DNA from: Lachnospiraceae bacterium
GTDB taxonomy: Bacteria; Bacillota; Clostridia; Lachnospirales; Lachnospiraceae
Assembly (NCBI GenBank): GCA_024681775.1
Contig: JAILAF010000046.1
Coordinates: 1-64,000, forward strand
Direction: 5' to 3'
Length of the DNA stretch: 64,000 nt
Of this stretch, positions 8,911-19,183 are shown one piece after another. The notes beneath the pieces were generated by a model. That model made no database searches, had not been told where the DNA came from, and worked only from the letters and a program-made list of their open reading frames with translations. The translations under genes and the position numbers were made by a program. The first letter of the stretch is position 1, and each line of letters opens with the position of its first letter.

Positions 8911-8958
8911 AAAAACACTTCCAATTCATAATAAGGATTTTTCCTTATCATGCTAGAA

Positions 8959-8986
8959 GAGCCCCCGGTTTAAAAGCCGGGGGCTC
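8959..8986 (-). terminator. Terminator after rpsU
   Basis: GC-rich perfect 10-bp stem (GAGCCCCCGG and complement) with an 8-base loop, starting 12 bases after the rpsU stop codon. The following run is only TTCT on the minus strand, so efficiency may rest on the strong stem. Confidence 0.75.
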
Positions 8987-8997
8987 ATTGGTAACGT

Positions 8998-9174
8998 TTA
9001 GTTATACTTACGCTTTCTAGCAGCCTCAGACTTCTTCTTACGTCTGACACTGGGCTTCTCGTAATGCTCTCTCTTACGGATCTCCTGCTGGATGCCTGCC
9101 TTCGCACAGCTTCTCTTGAAGCGGCGAAGTGCGCTGTCCAGAGACTCGTTCTCTTTTACGATTACGTTCGACAT
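8998..9174 (-). CDS. rpsU: 30S ribosomal protein S21
   Basis: A 58-residue basic protein starting [20 protein letters not shown] and ending in a Lys/Arg-rich tail (about residues 43-57), matching bacterial S21. It sits near the anti-Shine-Dalgarno end of 16S rRNA and helps translation initiation. AGGGAGGG precedes the ATG by about 9 bases. It is monocistronic: a consensus promoter lies upstream and a strong hairpin directly downstream. Confidence 0.97.
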   Translation of the reverse strand: MSNVIVKENESLDSALRRFKRSCAKAGIQQEIRKREHYEKPSVRRKKKSEAARKRKYN

Positions 9175-9249
9175 GTCTTTCTACCCTCCCTTCAGTCCCA
9201 GAAACAGACTTCATGGGTTATTTCAGATTAGGACAACAGTCCGACCATC

Positions 9250-9278
9250 ATTATACCCATGGAGGGTACATCCGTCAA
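9250..9278 (-). promoter_or_regulatory. Sigma-A type promoter of rpsU
   Basis: On the minus strand TTGACG (9273-9278) and TATAAT (9250-9255) are separated by exactly 17 bases, leaving a leader of about 70 bases before rpsU. This is the closest match to the consensus in the window. Confidence 0.85.
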
Positions 9279-9313
9279 TGCCTTTTTTCGAAAGGCGAAA
9301 AATCAGCGGAAGA

Positions 9314-11326
9314 TCAGCATTTGAAGCCCTGCACATGGCTTCTGAGGGTGGAGGTAATGGAGTCGACGGAATCTGCGCCGCTCAGCACATCCTCGGAAGC
9401 GGTGACCAGATCGTTGGTGCCTTCCGCCACACTGACGATACCCTGTGCATTCTCTTCCACGGCGATGTCAATGGCATCGATGCTCTCCTTGATGCTGTCG
9501 ATGGCCGTAGCGATCTCACCGTTGCTGGAGGAGATCTCGGACATGGACTCGTAGATCTCGTTCAGGGAGCTTACATACTCGGCGATGAGTTGCTTCTTCT
9601 CCTCGGAATTCTCTGCGGAGATCTTCAGCATAATATCGGATACCTGCTCAGCCGCACGTACCAGATCCTCCACGATGCCCAAAATGTCATCGGATACCTG
9701 TGCAATATTGCCTGCCATCTCGGAGGAGCTGTTTGCCAAGGAGCCGATCTCTCCTGCCACCACGGCGAAGCCTCTGCCGGCCTCTCCCGCTCTGGCTGCT
9801 TCGATGGAAGCGTTCAAGGAAAGGAGATTGGTCTGAGATGCCACGCCTGCGATGCCCTGGGTCATGGCACGGATCTCTTCCACCTTCTTGGTCTCGGCGA
9901 TGCGATCCCGGAGAACGCCGATGGCCTCCTCCAGACGCTGGGACATGGTGGCATCATTTCTCTCGATCTCAGCCTTGCGGCGCTCGATCTTTTTGAGGCT
10001 GCCCTCGATCTCGCGGGTCTTCTCCTCGGTATCACCGCTGACCTTTCTGGTAAGAGCGGTGATGTCTTCAATCTGACCGGACACCTGGGTGGTGGATGCG
10101 GAAGTCTCCTCGAAAGTAGCGCTCATCTGCTCCATGGTATCGGAGATGCTGGACGCATTGTCGGAGGTCCGGGCTGCCACACCCTTCAGATTGTCCATAT
10201 CACTCATGAGCTGGTCGGATGCGGTATTCACATCGGAAATGATCCCGCCCATGGCATTCTTCAATTCATTGACAGCGCCTACCAGCTGTCCCACTTCATC
10301 CTTGGATCTTACGGAAATATCCGTCTTCAGGTCTGCCTTGCCTGACTTGACATCGTCGCCCAGAGCCTTCACCTTCTTGCTTGCTGCGGCGATGGGATTT
10401 GCAATGAGCAGGCCTGCCAGGATGGAGACCACGATGGAGGCGGCGATACAGATGGTCGCCACCAGCACGATATGATTCTTCACGGTATTGGCCTGTTCGT
10501 CATAGGCTGCCGCGGGAGATACGTAGTAGACGGACCATCCGGAATTGGGAAGGGTCTCACCGGTGACATAGATGGGCGTGCCGTCGTAATCGGGAATGGC
10601 ATCGGCTTCATCATCCTCAGCCATGCGCACATAATCCACAGGCAGGTCATCCACATAAAGGAGCTTGTCCACGGTGGACTTAAACTCCGGATTGGGATGG
10701 TAGATCACGGATCCATCCGAACCCGCAATAAACAGGTAGGAACCGGGATCTCCGTCCGCCTGCACCAGCGCCTCCATATCACGGAAGAGAACATCCAGGG
10801 AGATATCCATGGCTGCCACACCGTCCAGGTCGTTCACGGAGAAATAATCCGCCACGGTGACGATCAGATCTCCGGAGCTGGCATCCACAAAAGGTGAGGA
10901 ATAGTAGGGCGTCCCCTTGCAAGCCACGGCGCCGGTGTACCAGACTCTGGTCCTGCCGTCAAAATCAAGCCCGGGGACCCATTTGGAGCCGTTCAGGAAT
11001 TCTCCCCGCTCCAGCTGCACATAGACCATGGATGCGGTCTCGTTGGTAGCGGTCAGGCTCTCCAGACCTCTGATCACAATGGAATTGGGCTTTGCGGAAG
11101 GCGCGGAAGCGACTGCCATCTCCGCACTCTTAACGGTGGAAACAGCCTCGTTCAGCCATCCTTCGATCACTGCCGCAAAGTACTTGGTCCTTGCATCATA
11201 GGTCGCATCCAGGGTGTCTTCAAAAAGCGTCTTGGTCTTGCGGTGGGTGGTATAGCCTTCCAGCGCAAGGAGTGCCATGCAAAGGACGGAAATGATCAGA
11301 ACCAGTTTCACTTTCAGACTTTTCAC
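9314..11326 (-). CDS. Methyl-accepting chemotaxis protein with extracellular Cache sensor
   Basis: A 670-residue chemoreceptor. TM1 is at about residues 3-25, then a roughly 260-residue extracytoplasmic dCache-like sensor with the family's VWYTGA and [14 protein letters not shown] segments. TM2 follows at about 285-310, then HAMP, then the signalling hairpin whose tip contains [18 protein letters not shown] and GRGFAVVA. It senses a small extracellular ligand and controls CheA; no ligand can be assigned. A GTG start at 11326 is chosen because AGGAGG lies 9 bases before it and TM1 starts at once. The ATG 16 codons upstream lacks this signal. No other che genes are nearby. A TATAAT-like element lies at 11387-11392 but has no good -35. 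Confidence 0.9.
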   Translation of the reverse strand: MKSLKVKLVLIISVLCMALLALEGYTTHRKTKTLFEDTLDATYDARTKYFAAVIEGWLNEAVSTVKSAEMAVASAPSAKPNSIVIRGLESLTATNETASMVYVQLERGEFLNGSKWVPGLDFDGRTRVWYTGAVACKGTPYYSSPFVDASSGDLIVTVADYFSVNDLDGVAAMDISLDVLFRDMEALVQADGDPGSYLFIAGSDGSVIYHPNPEFKSTVDKLLYVDDLPVDYVRMAEDDEADAIPDYDGTPIYVTGETLPNSGWSVYYVSPAAAYDEQANTVKNHIVLVATICIAASIVVSILAGLLIANPIAAASKKVKALGDDVKSGKADLKTDISVRSKDEVGQLVGAVNELKNAMGGIISDVNTASDQLMSDMDNLKGVAARTSDNASSISDTMEQMSATFEETSASTTQVSGQIEDITALTRKVSGDTEEKTREIEGSLKKIERRKAEIERNDATMSQRLEEAIGVLRDRIAETKKVEEIRAMTQGIAGVASQTNLLSLNASIEAARAGEAGRGFAVVAGEIGSLANSSSEMAGNIAQVSDDILGIVEDLVRAAEQVSDIMLKISAENSEEKKQLIAEYVSSLNEIYESMSEISSSNGEIATAIDSIKESIDAIDIAVEENAQGIVSVAEGTNDLVTASEDVLSGADSVDSITSTLRSHVQGFKC

Positions 11327-11438
11327 AACCTTGAACCTCCTGTTTGATAATTTCGGGCAAAGCCTGCCCCTCAAACACTTGTATCCATTATAATATACGA
11401 ACCGATGCGGAAAAAATAAATTTTCAAGAAATTTGCAC

Positions 11439-14090
11439 TTACAGCATGCCTTCCAGAACGGTAGCGGCTTCCTTTACGGCCTGGGGGATCCCGGCAGGAT
11501 TCTTACCACCGGCCTGCGCCATATTCGGGCGTCCGCCGCCACCACCGCCCACCAGGGCCGCAATGCCCTTGATGAGATTGCCGGCATGGGCACCTGCGGC
11601 GACAGCGCCGTCGGTTGCCATGGCGATCATGTTCACTTTGCCGTTCTCCTCGGAAAGCAGCACCACGACGCCCTCTCCGATCTTGGCCTTCAGCTGGTCT
11701 CCCAGATCCCGCAGAGCGTTCATGGAAGCACCGTCCACGGCGGTGGCCAGAAGCTTTACACCCTTGACCTCCGTCACGTTGTCCAGGGCATTCCCCAGGG
11801 AATCCTGCGCTGCCTTGGCCTTCAGAGACTCGTTTTCGCTGCGCAGCTCCTTCACCTCGGCACAGAGATGTTCCAGACGATCCTGCAGAGTCTGGGGTGT
11901 TGCCTTTACGGTAGCCGCAGCCTTTGCCAGACTCTCTTCGATCTGCGCATAGTAGGAAAGCACATTGCTGCCGGTGATGGCTTCGATCCTGCGGACGCCG
12001 GCTGCGACACCGCTCTCGGACAGGATCTTAAAGCATCCGATGGCGGAAGTATTCTTCACATGGGTACCGCCGCAGAGCTCGATGGACCAGTCGCCGATGT
12101 TGACCACGCGGACCACGTCTCCGTATTTCTCGCCGAAGAGCGCCATGGCGCCGGTCTTCTTTGCTTCCTCCAGGCTCATTTCCTTCGTGACCACATCCAG
12201 ACCAAGGGAGATCTTCTCACCCACGATCCGCTCCACTTCCTTCAACTGCTCTGCGGTCATGGCCTGACCGTAGCTAAAGTCAAAACGGGTCCTGGTGTCG
12301 TCCTGATAGGAGCCCTGCTGTTCCACGCTGTCTCCCAGCACCTCTCTTAAGGCCTTCTGCAGCAGGTGGGTTGCGGTATGGTTGCTGCAGGTCATTCTGC
12401 GCTCCTGCGCATCTACCGTCAGCTCAGCGGCATCGCCCGTCGCGATCCTGCCGGCAGTAACAACACCCACGTGACCGATGCGGCCGCCGGGGAGTTTAAT
12501 GGTCTCGGATACTTCGAAGGTGCCGCCCGCCGTCTTAATGACGCCTCTGTCACCTTTCTGTCCGCCCATGGTGGCATAGAAAGGTGTTTTGCCGGTGATG
12601 ACGGTTGCCTGTTCGCCCTCTTCCGCCACTTCCTTCAGTGCGTCAGCCCCTGCAATGGCAAGGATGCTGTCGGAGCATTCGGTCCCCTCGTACCCGACGA
12701 AGGTGCTGACCAGAGAAGCATCCAGCTTGTCAAAGAGCGCTTCGTTTGTGCTGAGCTTTGCGGAGAAGTTCTGATTGCTTCTCGCCAGCTCCTTCTGAGC
12801 CTTCATGGCCTGCGCAAATCCCTGCTCGTCCACGCCCAGGCCCTGCTCCTCAGCCAGCTCCACGGTGAGCTCAATGGGGAAGCCGAAGGTATCGTAGAGA
12901 TAGAATGCGGACTTACCGTCCAGCTCTTTTGCATTTTCTGCCTTCTTCTGCTCCAGGAGCTTTGCAAACTCCTTCATGCCGTTCTCCAGAGTCGCCTCGA
13001 AACGGGTGATCTCTCTGGACAGCTCCTCCAGAATGAAGGTCTTGTTCTGCACCAGGTTCGGATAGCTCTCGTTGTAGATCTGATCGATGTAAATGGTGGC
13101 CGCCTTCAGGATCTGCTCCTGGCCCAGTCCCAGGATCCTTCCGTGACGGACGGCTCTGCGGATCAGTCTCCGAAGGACATAACCCGCGCCTGCATTGGAG
13201 GGCAGGAGTCTTGCGGAATCGCCGATGAGCATGACGGAGGTACGGACATGGTCTGCCACGATACGCATGGAACGGGTCAGCTTCTCGTCAGCGCCATATT
13301 TGGTGCCTGCACACTGTCCCAGGAAGTCAATCACGGGAAGGAAAACGTCGGTCTGATACACATCCTTGGTGCCGTTCAGGAATGCCAGGATACGCTCCAG
13401 TCCCCAGCCGGTATCCACGTTTTTCTGGGAAAGCTCGGTCAGATGACCGTCCTTGTGCTTTTCATACTGCATGAAGACGTCATTGCCCAGCTCGGTGTAC
13501 TTGCCGCAGCTGCAGCCGGGGCCACAGTTCGGGCCGCAGTCCGGCACGTCTGCGATATAGAACATCTCGGAGTCTGGGCCGCAGGGACCGTACTCCAGTC
13601 CCCACCAGTTGTCCTCGGCGGGCAGATAATAGATATGCTCGGGCTTAAAGCCGGAGGCGATACGGAAAGCGGCGCCCTCCTCGTCTCTGGGTGCATTCTC
13701 GTCCCCCGCAAAAACGGTAGCTGCCAGGTGATCCGCATCAAAACCGAAAACCTGGGTCAGGAGCTCAAAACTCCACTTGCAGCGCTCCTCCTTGAAATAG
13801 TCTCCAAGGCTCCAGCTGCCCATCATCTCAAAGAAGGACAGATGGCTCAGGTCGCCGATATTGTCCAGATCATTGGTGCGGACACAGCCCTGCACATTGC
13901 AGAGTCTGGTGCCCATGGGATGCTTTCTGCCCAGCAGATAAGGCATCAGGGGCTGCATACCGGCCACGTTGAACATGGCGCCGGTGGAGCCGTCGGATAC
14001 CAGAGACACCGCTCCCGCATCCACATGTCCTCTTGCCTTGTAGAATTCTTTCCATGCCGTTCTGAGTTCGTTCGAAGTAAACTGTTTCAT
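11439..14090 (-). CDS. alaS: Alanyl-tRNA synthetase
   Basis: An 883-residue class II synthetase that charges tRNA-Ala and edits Ser/Gly mischarging. The catalytic domain begins near [11 protein letters not shown]. The editing domain carries HTATHLL and CGGTH, the zinc-binding set, and the C-terminal DHHA1 domain ends in the glycine-rich [16 protein letters not shown]. Full length for the family (about 870-885). It follows glyS with a terminator-like hairpin between. No T-box leader is seen upstream. Confidence 0.97.
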   Translation of the reverse strand: MKQFTSNELRTAWKEFYKARGHVDAGAVSLVSDGSTGAMFNVAGMQPLMPYLLGRKHPMGTRLCNVQGCVRTNDLDNIGDLSHLSFFEMMGSWSLGDYFKEERCKWSFELLTQVFGFDADHLAATVFAGDENAPRDEEGAAFRIASGFKPEHIYYLPAEDNWWGLEYGPCGPDSEMFYIADVPDCGPNCGPGCSCGKYTELGNDVFMQYEKHKDGHLTELSQKNVDTGWGLERILAFLNGTKDVYQTDVFLPVIDFLGQCAGTKYGADEKLTRSMRIVADHVRTSVMLIGDSARLLPSNAGAGYVLRRLIRRAVRHGRILGLGQEQILKAATIYIDQIYNESYPNLVQNKTFILEELSREITRFEATLENGMKEFAKLLEQKKAENAKELDGKSAFYLYDTFGFPIELTVELAEEQGLGVDEQGFAQAMKAQKELARSNQNFSAKLSTNEALFDKLDASLVSTFVGYEGTECSDSILAIAGADALKEVAEEGEQATVITGKTPFYATMGGQKGDRGVIKTAGGTFEVSETIKLPGGRIGHVGVVTAGRIATGDAAELTVDAQERRMTCSNHTATHLLQKALREVLGDSVEQQGSYQDDTRTRFDFSYGQAMTAEQLKEVERIVGEKISLGLDVVTKEMSLEEAKKTGAMALFGEKYGDVVRVVNIGDWSIELCGGTHVKNTSAIGCFKILSESGVAAGVRRIEAITGSNVLSYYAQIEESLAKAAATVKATPQTLQDRLEHLCAEVKELRSENESLKAKAAQDSLGNALDNVTEVKGVKLLATAVDGASMNALRDLGDQLKAKIGEGVVVLLSEENGKVNMIAMATDGAVAAGAHAGNLIKGIAALVGGGGGGRPNMAQAGGKNPAGIPQAVKEAATVLEGML

Positions 14091-14113
14091 AGGTTCTCCA
14101 TCCTTAAAAGATA

Positions 14114-14136
14114 CCCCGGGGCATTGGGCCCCGGGG
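14114..14136 (-). terminator. Probable terminator between glyS and alaS
   Basis: Inverted repeat CCCCGGGG, 7 bases, CCCCGGGG, starting about 28 bases after the glyS stop, followed on the minus strand by TATCTTTTAAG. The T-run is interrupted, so partial read-through into alaS is plausible. Confidence 0.5.
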
Positions 14137-14164
14137 GAAATATCCTGTCAATGCCGGGTGAGCA

Positions 14165-15568
14165 TCAGAAGGTAAATTTATCTGCAAAAAATGCGTCCAG
14201 ATCAGCGATGGCCACACGCTCCTGCTCCATGGAATCACGGAAGCGGACAGTGACACAGCCGTCGGTTTCGGAATCGAAATCGTAAGTGACGCAGAAGGGC
14301 GTACCGATCTCATCCTGACGGCGATAGCGCTTACCGATGTTACCGCGGTCATCAAACTCACAATTGTACTTTTTGGAAAGCTGTGCGTAGATCTTCTCCG
14401 CACCCTCGCTCAGCTTCTTGGAAAGAGGCAGCACGCCGATCTTCACAGGTGCCAGCGCGGGATGGAAGCGAAGGACGGTACGCATATCGGGCTTCTCCTC
14501 GGTGCCCAGGTTCTCCTCGTCGTATGCTGCGCAGAGGAATGCCAGGACCACACGGTCAGCGCCCAGACTGGGCTCGATGACGTAGGGCACATAGCGCTCG
14601 TTGGTCTCATCGTCAAAGTAGCTCAGATCTTCCTTGGAAGTGTTGATATGCTGGGTCAGATCGTAATCGGTACGATCCGCAATGCCCCAGAGCTCGCCCC
14701 AGCCGAAGGGGAACAGGAACTCGATGTCCGTGGTGCCCTTGGAGTAGAATGCCAGCTCGGCGGGATCGTGATCCCGGAGTCTCATCTCGTCCTCCTTGAT
14801 GCCCAGGGAGATGAGCCAGTCTCTGCAGAAGCCTCTCCAGTACTCGAACCACTCCAGATCCGTGCCGGGCTTGCAGAAGAACTCCAGCTCCATCTGCTCG
14901 AACTCTCTGGTACGAAAGGTGAAATTACCGGGAGTGATCTCATTACGGAAGGACTTACCGATCTGGCCGATGCCGAAGGGCACTTTCTTCCGAGAGGTGC
15001 GCTGCACGTTCTTAAAGTTCACAAAGATGCCCTGTGCGGTCTCGGGACGCAGATAAACGGTATTTTTCGCATCTTCGGTAACGCCCTGGAAGGTCTTGAA
15101 CATCAGGTTGAACTGACGGATGTCGGTGAAATTGTGCTTGCCGCAGGTAGGGCAGGGAACGGAATGCTCGCGGATGAATGCCATCATCTCCTCCTGGGAG
15201 TAGGCATCGATGGGCTTCTCCAGGGTAATGCCCTGCTCGGAAGCATAGTCCTCGATGAGCTTATCCGCGCGGAAACGCTCATGGCACTCCTTGCAATCCA
15301 TCAGAGGATCGGAAAAGCCGCCCAGATGGCCGCTGGCAACCCAGGTCTGGGGATTCATGAGGATCGCACAGTCCACACCCACATTGTAGGGGCTCTCCTG
15401 CACGAACTTCTGCCACCATGCGCGCTTGACATTGTTCTTCAGCTCCACACCCAGATTACCGTAATCCCAGGTGTTGGCCAGTCCGCCGTAGATCTCGGAG
15501 CCCGGATATACGAAGCCTCTGCCCTTTGCAAGTGTAACGATCTTTTCCATTGTCTTTTCTACTGCCAT
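14165..15568 (-). CDS. glyS: Glycyl-tRNA synthetase (single-chain, eukaryote/Firmicute type)
   Basis: A 467-residue class II synthetase of the homodimeric GlyQS type. It begins [20 protein letters not shown], has the [15 protein letters not shown] and RFRADKL segments, motif 2 around [21 protein letters not shown] (cited here only as landmarks) and the C-terminal anticodon-binding domain near [10 protein letters not shown]. The start at 15568 has AAAGGAG 5-6 bases upstream. It lies 35 bases after the lipoprotein gene in the era-recO-X-glyS string, which is a common Firmicute order. No T-box is seen. Confidence 0.96.
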   Translation of the reverse strand: MAVEKTMEKIVTLAKGRGFVYPGSEIYGGLANTWDYGNLGVELKNNVKRAWWQKFVQESPYNVGVDCAILMNPQTWVASGHLGGFSDPLMDCKECHERFRADKLIEDYASEQGITLEKPIDAYSQEEMMAFIREHSVPCPTCGKHNFTDIRQFNLMFKTFQGVTEDAKNTVYLRPETAQGIFVNFKNVQRTSRKKVPFGIGQIGKSFRNEITPGNFTFRTREFEQMELEFFCKPGTDLEWFEYWRGFCRDWLISLGIKEDEMRLRDHDPAELAFYSKGTTDIEFLFPFGWGELWGIADRTDYDLTQHINTSKEDLSYFDDETNERYVPYVIEPSLGADRVVLAFLCAAYDEENLGTEEKPDMRTVLRFHPALAPVKIGVLPLSKKLSEGAEKIYAQLSKKYNCEFDDRGNIGKRYRRQDEIGTPFCVTYDFDSETDGCVTVRFRDSMEQERVAIADLDAFFADKFTF

Positions 15569-15603
15569 AAGTTCTCCTTTCGCGAGCCCTCCGGGGCTGC
15601 GTA

Positions 15604-16230
15604 TTATTGTTTCAGAATGATGATGGCGTAATCCCCGCCGTAATTCATGGTGCTGCAATAGTCGCCGGAATCACCGGATACCCAGAAGATGCCGTCGGAC
15701 ACATAATCCGCAGCGTAGGGGCCCATCACGGCGCCCTGGAGATTGGTCACAATGACCATCCTGTCGGAATTGTTCTTATAGATATCGCTTCCGGAAACGA
15801 TGCTTCCGCCCTTGACGGAGGTGAACATGGATCCGGAGATGTCGAAGCCTGCCAGGGACGCCTGGGTCACGGTACCGTAGAAAACCTTGGTGCCGGTGAG
15901 TTTCTCACAGTATCCCGCACCGGAAAACGTATAAGGCAAAAACACCTGTCCGCTGGCGGGATCGTAGAGATACTCTCCGAGGCTTGCGGGAGTACCGCCC
16001 ACCTGGGAATTAAACTCGCTGAGCTCCTGTCTCGCCATACTCACCAGCTCGTCAATGTTGTAATAGGACTGATCCAGCACGCCGCCCATATCGTAGCGCA
16101 CCTCTCCAGTCTCGGAGATGATGATCGAGGACAGATTATCGGGATGGGGCTGGTTGTTCACCTTGCCGCATCCGGTCAACGTCAGGACCGCAAGCGCGAT
16201 CGCGGACAGCAAAACGAATGATTTTTTCAC
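15604..16230 (-). CDS. Predicted lipoprotein of unknown function
   Basis: A 208-residue secreted protein. A GTG start is chosen because AGGAGG lies 5 bases before it and it gives a clean lipoprotein signal with lipobox LTGC (Cys21). The mature part is rich in Gly, Ser and Tyr with strand-like periodicity and no recognised motif. It sits between recO and glyS, 46 bases after recO, and is likely co-transcribed with them without a functional link. I do not recognise the family. Confidence 0.75.
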   Translation of the reverse strand: MKKSFVLLSAIALAVLTLTGCGKVNNQPHPDNLSSIIISETGEVRYDMGGVLDQSYYNIDELVSMARQELSEFNSQVGGTPASLGEYLYDPASGQVFLPYTFSGAGYCEKLTGTKVFYGTVTQASLAGFDISGSMFTSVKGGSIVSGSDIYKNNSDRMVIVTNLQGAVMGPYAADYVSDGIFWVSGDSGDYCSTMNYGGDYAIIILKQ

Positions 16231-16276
16231 AATAGCCTCCTGTAAAGCAAAAAACCTGCGCATAATTCAAGATATT

Positions 16277-16933
16277 TTAGCACAGGGCACTCAGTATTTC
16301 AAGGCTTTTGAAGGTGTGATCCATGTACCTCCGGCAGTAAACTTCCGCAATCTCCCGGAGCTCTGCCAGGGCTTTTTCGGAGAGGGAGAAGGAATAGATC
16401 CGGTCCGGCGGGCAGGTGCCGATGAATTCCAGGGCCTGCCTGGTGCCATCCAGTAAGGGCCGGTCCTGCGGGGCACCCGGGTACTCTCCGTTTATGGCGA
16501 TGGCCTTCAGCTCATAGACACTTCGGACGAAGGTATTGTCGAAGACATCACTGGAAAGGGCCCGCAGACTCTGGTACAAAAGGGCCAGCAGATCCCTGTC
16601 GTCGTCATTTTCCCTACCGTAGTAATCGGCAATCTCCGCAAAGTACGCCCCGTAGGCAGCCGCCTCCACATCGGTGCGCAACTCCTCGAAATAGTTGGTG
16701 ATCTCCAAGTCCGAAAGGGTATAGGAATCCCGTCCGGCATAGAGCCGGAACTTTCCGAAAGCAAAAGTACAGGTCCCTGCGGAAAAGCGGGACCCGTTCT
16801 TCCTGGCGCCTCTGGCAAAGGCCCCCAGCTTCCCCCGGTCGCTGGTGAGGATGGTGACCCTGCGGTCGCTCTCTCCCACCGGCTGAGCTTTCAGCACCAT
16901 GCCGGTCACATTGATAAAATCTTCACCCGTCAT
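16277..16933 (-). CDS. recO: DNA repair protein RecO
   Basis: A 218-residue RecO-type recombination mediator that helps load RecA at gaps with RecR. An N-terminal OB fold (about residues 6-80) contains the family GMVLKAQPVGESDRRVTILT region and GARKNGSRF, followed by an all-helical domain. It is shorter than Bacillus RecO (about 255) and lacks the four-cysteine zinc finger; only scattered cysteines remain. Its ATG shares one base with the era stop codon, as expected for the conserved era-recO pair. Confidence 0.9.
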   Translation of the reverse strand: MTGEDFINVTGMVLKAQPVGESDRRVTILTSDRGKLGAFARGARKNGSRFSAGTCTFAFGKFRLYAGRDSYTLSDLEITNYFEELRTDVEAAAYGAYFAEIADYYGRENDDDRDLLALLYQSLRALSSDVFDNTFVRSVYELKAIAINGEYPGAPQDRPLLDGTRQALEFIGTCPPDRIYSFSLSEKALAELREIAEVYCRRYMDHTFKSLEILSALC

Positions 16934-17916
16934 CAGATATCTTCCTTGCGGAACCCGAAGTTTTTCAGGAGATAATCGCTGTCTCTCCAGTCCTTCTTCA
17001 CTTTCACCCAGAGCTTTAAGTTCACCTTCGTCTCCAGCAGATCCTCCATCTCGGGGCGCGCCTTGGAGCCGATGCGTTTCAGCATTTCGCCGCCCTTGCC
17101 GATGATGATGCCTTTGTGGGAATCCCGCTCACAGTAGATGGTGGCTTCGATGTCCATGATGCCATTGTCCCGCTCCTTCATGGATTCGATGCCCACCGCC
17201 ACGCCATGGGGGATCTCATCCTTCAAAAGGCGCAGGACCTTTTCCCGGATCAGCTCCGCCACGATCTGTTTCATGGGCTGGTCCGTCAGGGTGTCCTCGT
17301 CATAAAAAGCAGGGCCGAAGGGCAGATTGTCGAAGATCAGCTGCACCAGCGTGTCACACCCGGTGCCCTTCAGGGCGCTGACGGGAATCACCTCCCGGAA
17401 ATCCACCTTGTCCCGGTAGGCATCGATAAAGGGAAGGAGCTGCTCCTTCCGCACGGTATCCACCTTGTTGATCACAAGGAACACAGGGGACGTGACCTTG
17501 TTCAGCTTCTCGATGATGTGGCGCTCTCCCGCACCGATGAAGTCCGTGGGCTCCACCAGCCAAAGGATGAGATCCGCGTCCTGCAGGGTATGCTCCGCCA
17601 CACCCACCATGTAATCCCCCAGTTTGTTGTGGGCCTTGTGGATGCCGGGGGTGTCCAGAAAGACGATCTGGCCGCGCTCATCGGTATAGACGGTCTGAAT
17701 GCGGTTCCGGGTGGTCTGGGGCTTATCGGAGGTGATGGCGATCTTCTGTCCGATGATGCGGTTCATCAGGGTGGACTTCCCCACATTGGGGCGCCCGATG
17801 ATGGCCACAAAGCCCGCCCTGTGAGAAGCATCGCCGGCAGGGCCGGCGACACTCTCAAGGATCGCGTTCAGATCCAAAGGCTTTGTTTCTTCACTGCGCT
17901 GTTGTTTTTTACTCAT
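16933..17916 (-). CDS. era: GTPase Era
   Basis: A 327-residue ribosome-assembly GTPase that binds the 3' end of 16S rRNA. Motifs seen are the P-loop GRPNVGKST (about residues 41-49), switch region TTRNRI, DTPGI, NKVD, and a C-terminal KH domain with GIIIGKGGEMLKRIG. It has about 30 extra N-terminal residues before the G domain, longer than typical Era (about 300). The ribosome site before this start is weak (TAGAG), so an internal start is possible, although none with a better site was found before the G domain. Confidence 0.96.
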   Translation of the reverse strand: MSKKQQRSEETKPLDLNAILESVAGPAGDASHRAGFVAIIGRPNVGKSTLMNRIIGQKIAITSDKPQTTRNRIQTVYTDERGQIVFLDTPGIHKAHNKLGDYMVGVAEHTLQDADLILWLVEPTDFIGAGERHIIEKLNKVTSPVFLVINKVDTVRKEQLLPFIDAYRDKVDFREVIPVSALKGTGCDTLVQLIFDNLPFGPAFYDEDTLTDQPMKQIVAELIREKVLRLLKDEIPHGVAVGIESMKERDNGIMDIEATIYCERDSHKGIIIGKGGEMLKRIGSKARPEMEDLLETKVNLKLWVKVKKDWRDSDYLLKNFGFRKEDI

Positions 17917-17960
17917 ACTCTACAATAGACCGCTTCGCGCTTTATTGTCATCATTTGAAA

Positions 17961-17985
17961 GGAATAAGCCCTTTGGGCTTATTCC
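17961..17985 (-). terminator. Hairpin terminator after the DUF4349 gene
   Basis: Perfect 11-bp inverted repeat (GGAATAAGCCC and complement) with a 3-base loop, 3 bases after the stop codon. The following run on the minus strand is TTTC, a weak U-tract. Confidence 0.65.
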
Positions 17986-17988
17986 AGA

Positions 17989-19122
17989 TCACTTGTTGGA
18001 ATAGGTGGTATCATCCTGCTTTACTTCCGCGGAAGGAGCAGGGGAAACGGGTGTCTCGGTCTGTCCCGGCTTGCCTGCGGGGAATGCCGCCTCCTGTGCC
18101 TTGGCCTGTCTTGCTGCGTACTGCGCCTGAAGCTTTGCCTGCTTCTTTGCCTGGCGCTTTTCTCTCGCCTTCTCACCGAAGATCTTACGGCAGATCACGA
18201 TGATCACCAGGATGATGACAGCCCAGAGGATCAGGTAAGGCAGGTTCACCAGAATGTCGATGATGAAGTCCTTCAGACCATCCAGCACATCCAGGAGGTT
18301 GTCGGTAAATCCGTCACGGATCCGCTCCCAGGCCGTGGGCTCCTCCACGATGACGGGGGTCAGTTCCTCCACCTCATCGATGTTCAGGTACACAGTGCCA
18401 TAATCCACCTTGTTGTCATAGGAACGGAGCTGGCTCTCCAGGGACTCCAGATGATAGCGGACCTCCCGGAGACGGTCCTCGATGATCAGGATATCATTCA
18501 GGTCATAAGCCTCCTCCAGCAGTTCCAACAGCCTGTCGTACTCTACCTGATAGGCTTCCTTCTGGCTCTTGGTATCCACATAGGTCAGGGTGATGTCCTG
18601 CACATTCTCGGACTTGTTGGTGATATTGGCAGCCTCGCTGACAGCGTTCAGGAACTGATCCATATTCTGGGAAGGAATACGGATGGTCATGCTGCCGTTA
18701 CGCACCTGATGGTAGCCGTTGTATCTGCTTCCGTTGTAGATGTTGGAGGACTCGACGTAGCCGCCCAGCTCCCGGACTTTGGCGTCCACCAGGGCCAGCA
18801 TGTCGTCGAATGCCTTGGTCTCCGCGTCCAGGTTGACGGTGCGGATCAGCTTCCGGGAGGTGTCCACCGTTTGCACGGGATCGGAGGCACTGCTCGCGGA
18901 AGTGCTGCCGGAAGATTCGGATGCGGTAGAGGTGCTGTAACCGTAGTCGTAGTCTTCATAAGCAGCCTCACCCTCATAATAATCGGCCGTAGCCGCGGAA
19001 TCGGAGGTTGCCTTGAAACTGTTGCTGCTGGGCGCGCTGGACTCACCGCAACCCGCAAGGAGCATTGCACCGGTCAGTGCAGCGACAAGCCATAGGAATT
19101 TCTTTTCTCTGCAATTTTTCAT
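17989..19122 (-). CDS. DUF4349 lipoprotein with C-terminal membrane helix
   Basis: A 377-residue protein. A lipoprotein signal with lipobox LAGC (Cys25) is followed by a Ser/Thr/Tyr-rich linker (about 30-90), then a DUF4349 domain with the typical LIRTVNLDAET start, GGYVESS, IRIPS and a long coiled-coil around residues 190-240. One transmembrane helix follows (about 300-322), then a basic Ala/Lys/Gln-rich cytoplasmic tail. Known members are widespread in Firmicutes; function is unknown. It stands alone with a hairpin on each side. A perfect 8-3-8 palindrome lies directly upstream of its ribosome site. Confidence 0.85.
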   Translation of the reverse strand: MKNCREKKFLWLVAALTGAMLLAGCGESSAPSSNSFKATSDSAATADYYEGEAAYEDYDYGYSTSTASESSGSTSASSASDPVQTVDTSRKLIRTVNLDAETKAFDDMLALVDAKVRELGGYVESSNIYNGSRYNGYHQVRNGSMTIRIPSQNMDQFLNAVSEAANITNKSENVQDITLTYVDTKSQKEAYQVEYDRLLELLEEAYDLNDILIIEDRLREVRYHLESLESQLRSYDNKVDYGTVYLNIDEVEELTPVIVEEPTAWERIRDGFTDNLLDVLDGLKDFIIDILVNLPYLILWAVIILVIIVICRKIFGEKAREKRQAKKQAKLQAQYAARQAKAQEAAFPAGKPGQTETPVSPAPSAEVKQDDTTYSNK

Positions 19123-19136
19123 AAGTCTCCCCTTTC

Positions 19137-19155
19137 TGTAAGCAGAGTGCTTACA
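19137..19155. repeat. Perfect palindrome TGTAAGCA-3-TGCTTACA in the DUF4349 leader
   Basis: An 8-bp inverted repeat with a 3-base spacer, located 14-33 bases before the ATG of the DUF4349 gene. It has no T-run, so it is more likely an operator or a leader hairpin than a terminator for the M16 gene upstream. No binding protein can be named. Confidence 0.4.
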
Positions 19156-19183
19156 AACATCCGGCCTCCCTTTTCCGGCCGGA

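Noticed and set aside
9281..9297. Terminator after the chemoreceptor gene
   Set aside because: GCCTTT/AAAGGC forms a 6-bp stem but has no following T-run and overlaps the rpsU promoter region.
14091..14164. T-box leaders before alaS and glyS
   Set aside because: The spaces before alaS (74 bases) and glyS (35 bases) are too short, and no T-box sequence or antiterminator pairing is present.
17917..17960. Leaderless era transcript from an ATGACA/TATTGT promoter
   Set aside because: An 18-base spaced pair exists and would start transcription at the era ATG, but both hexamers match poorly, so I do not claim it.
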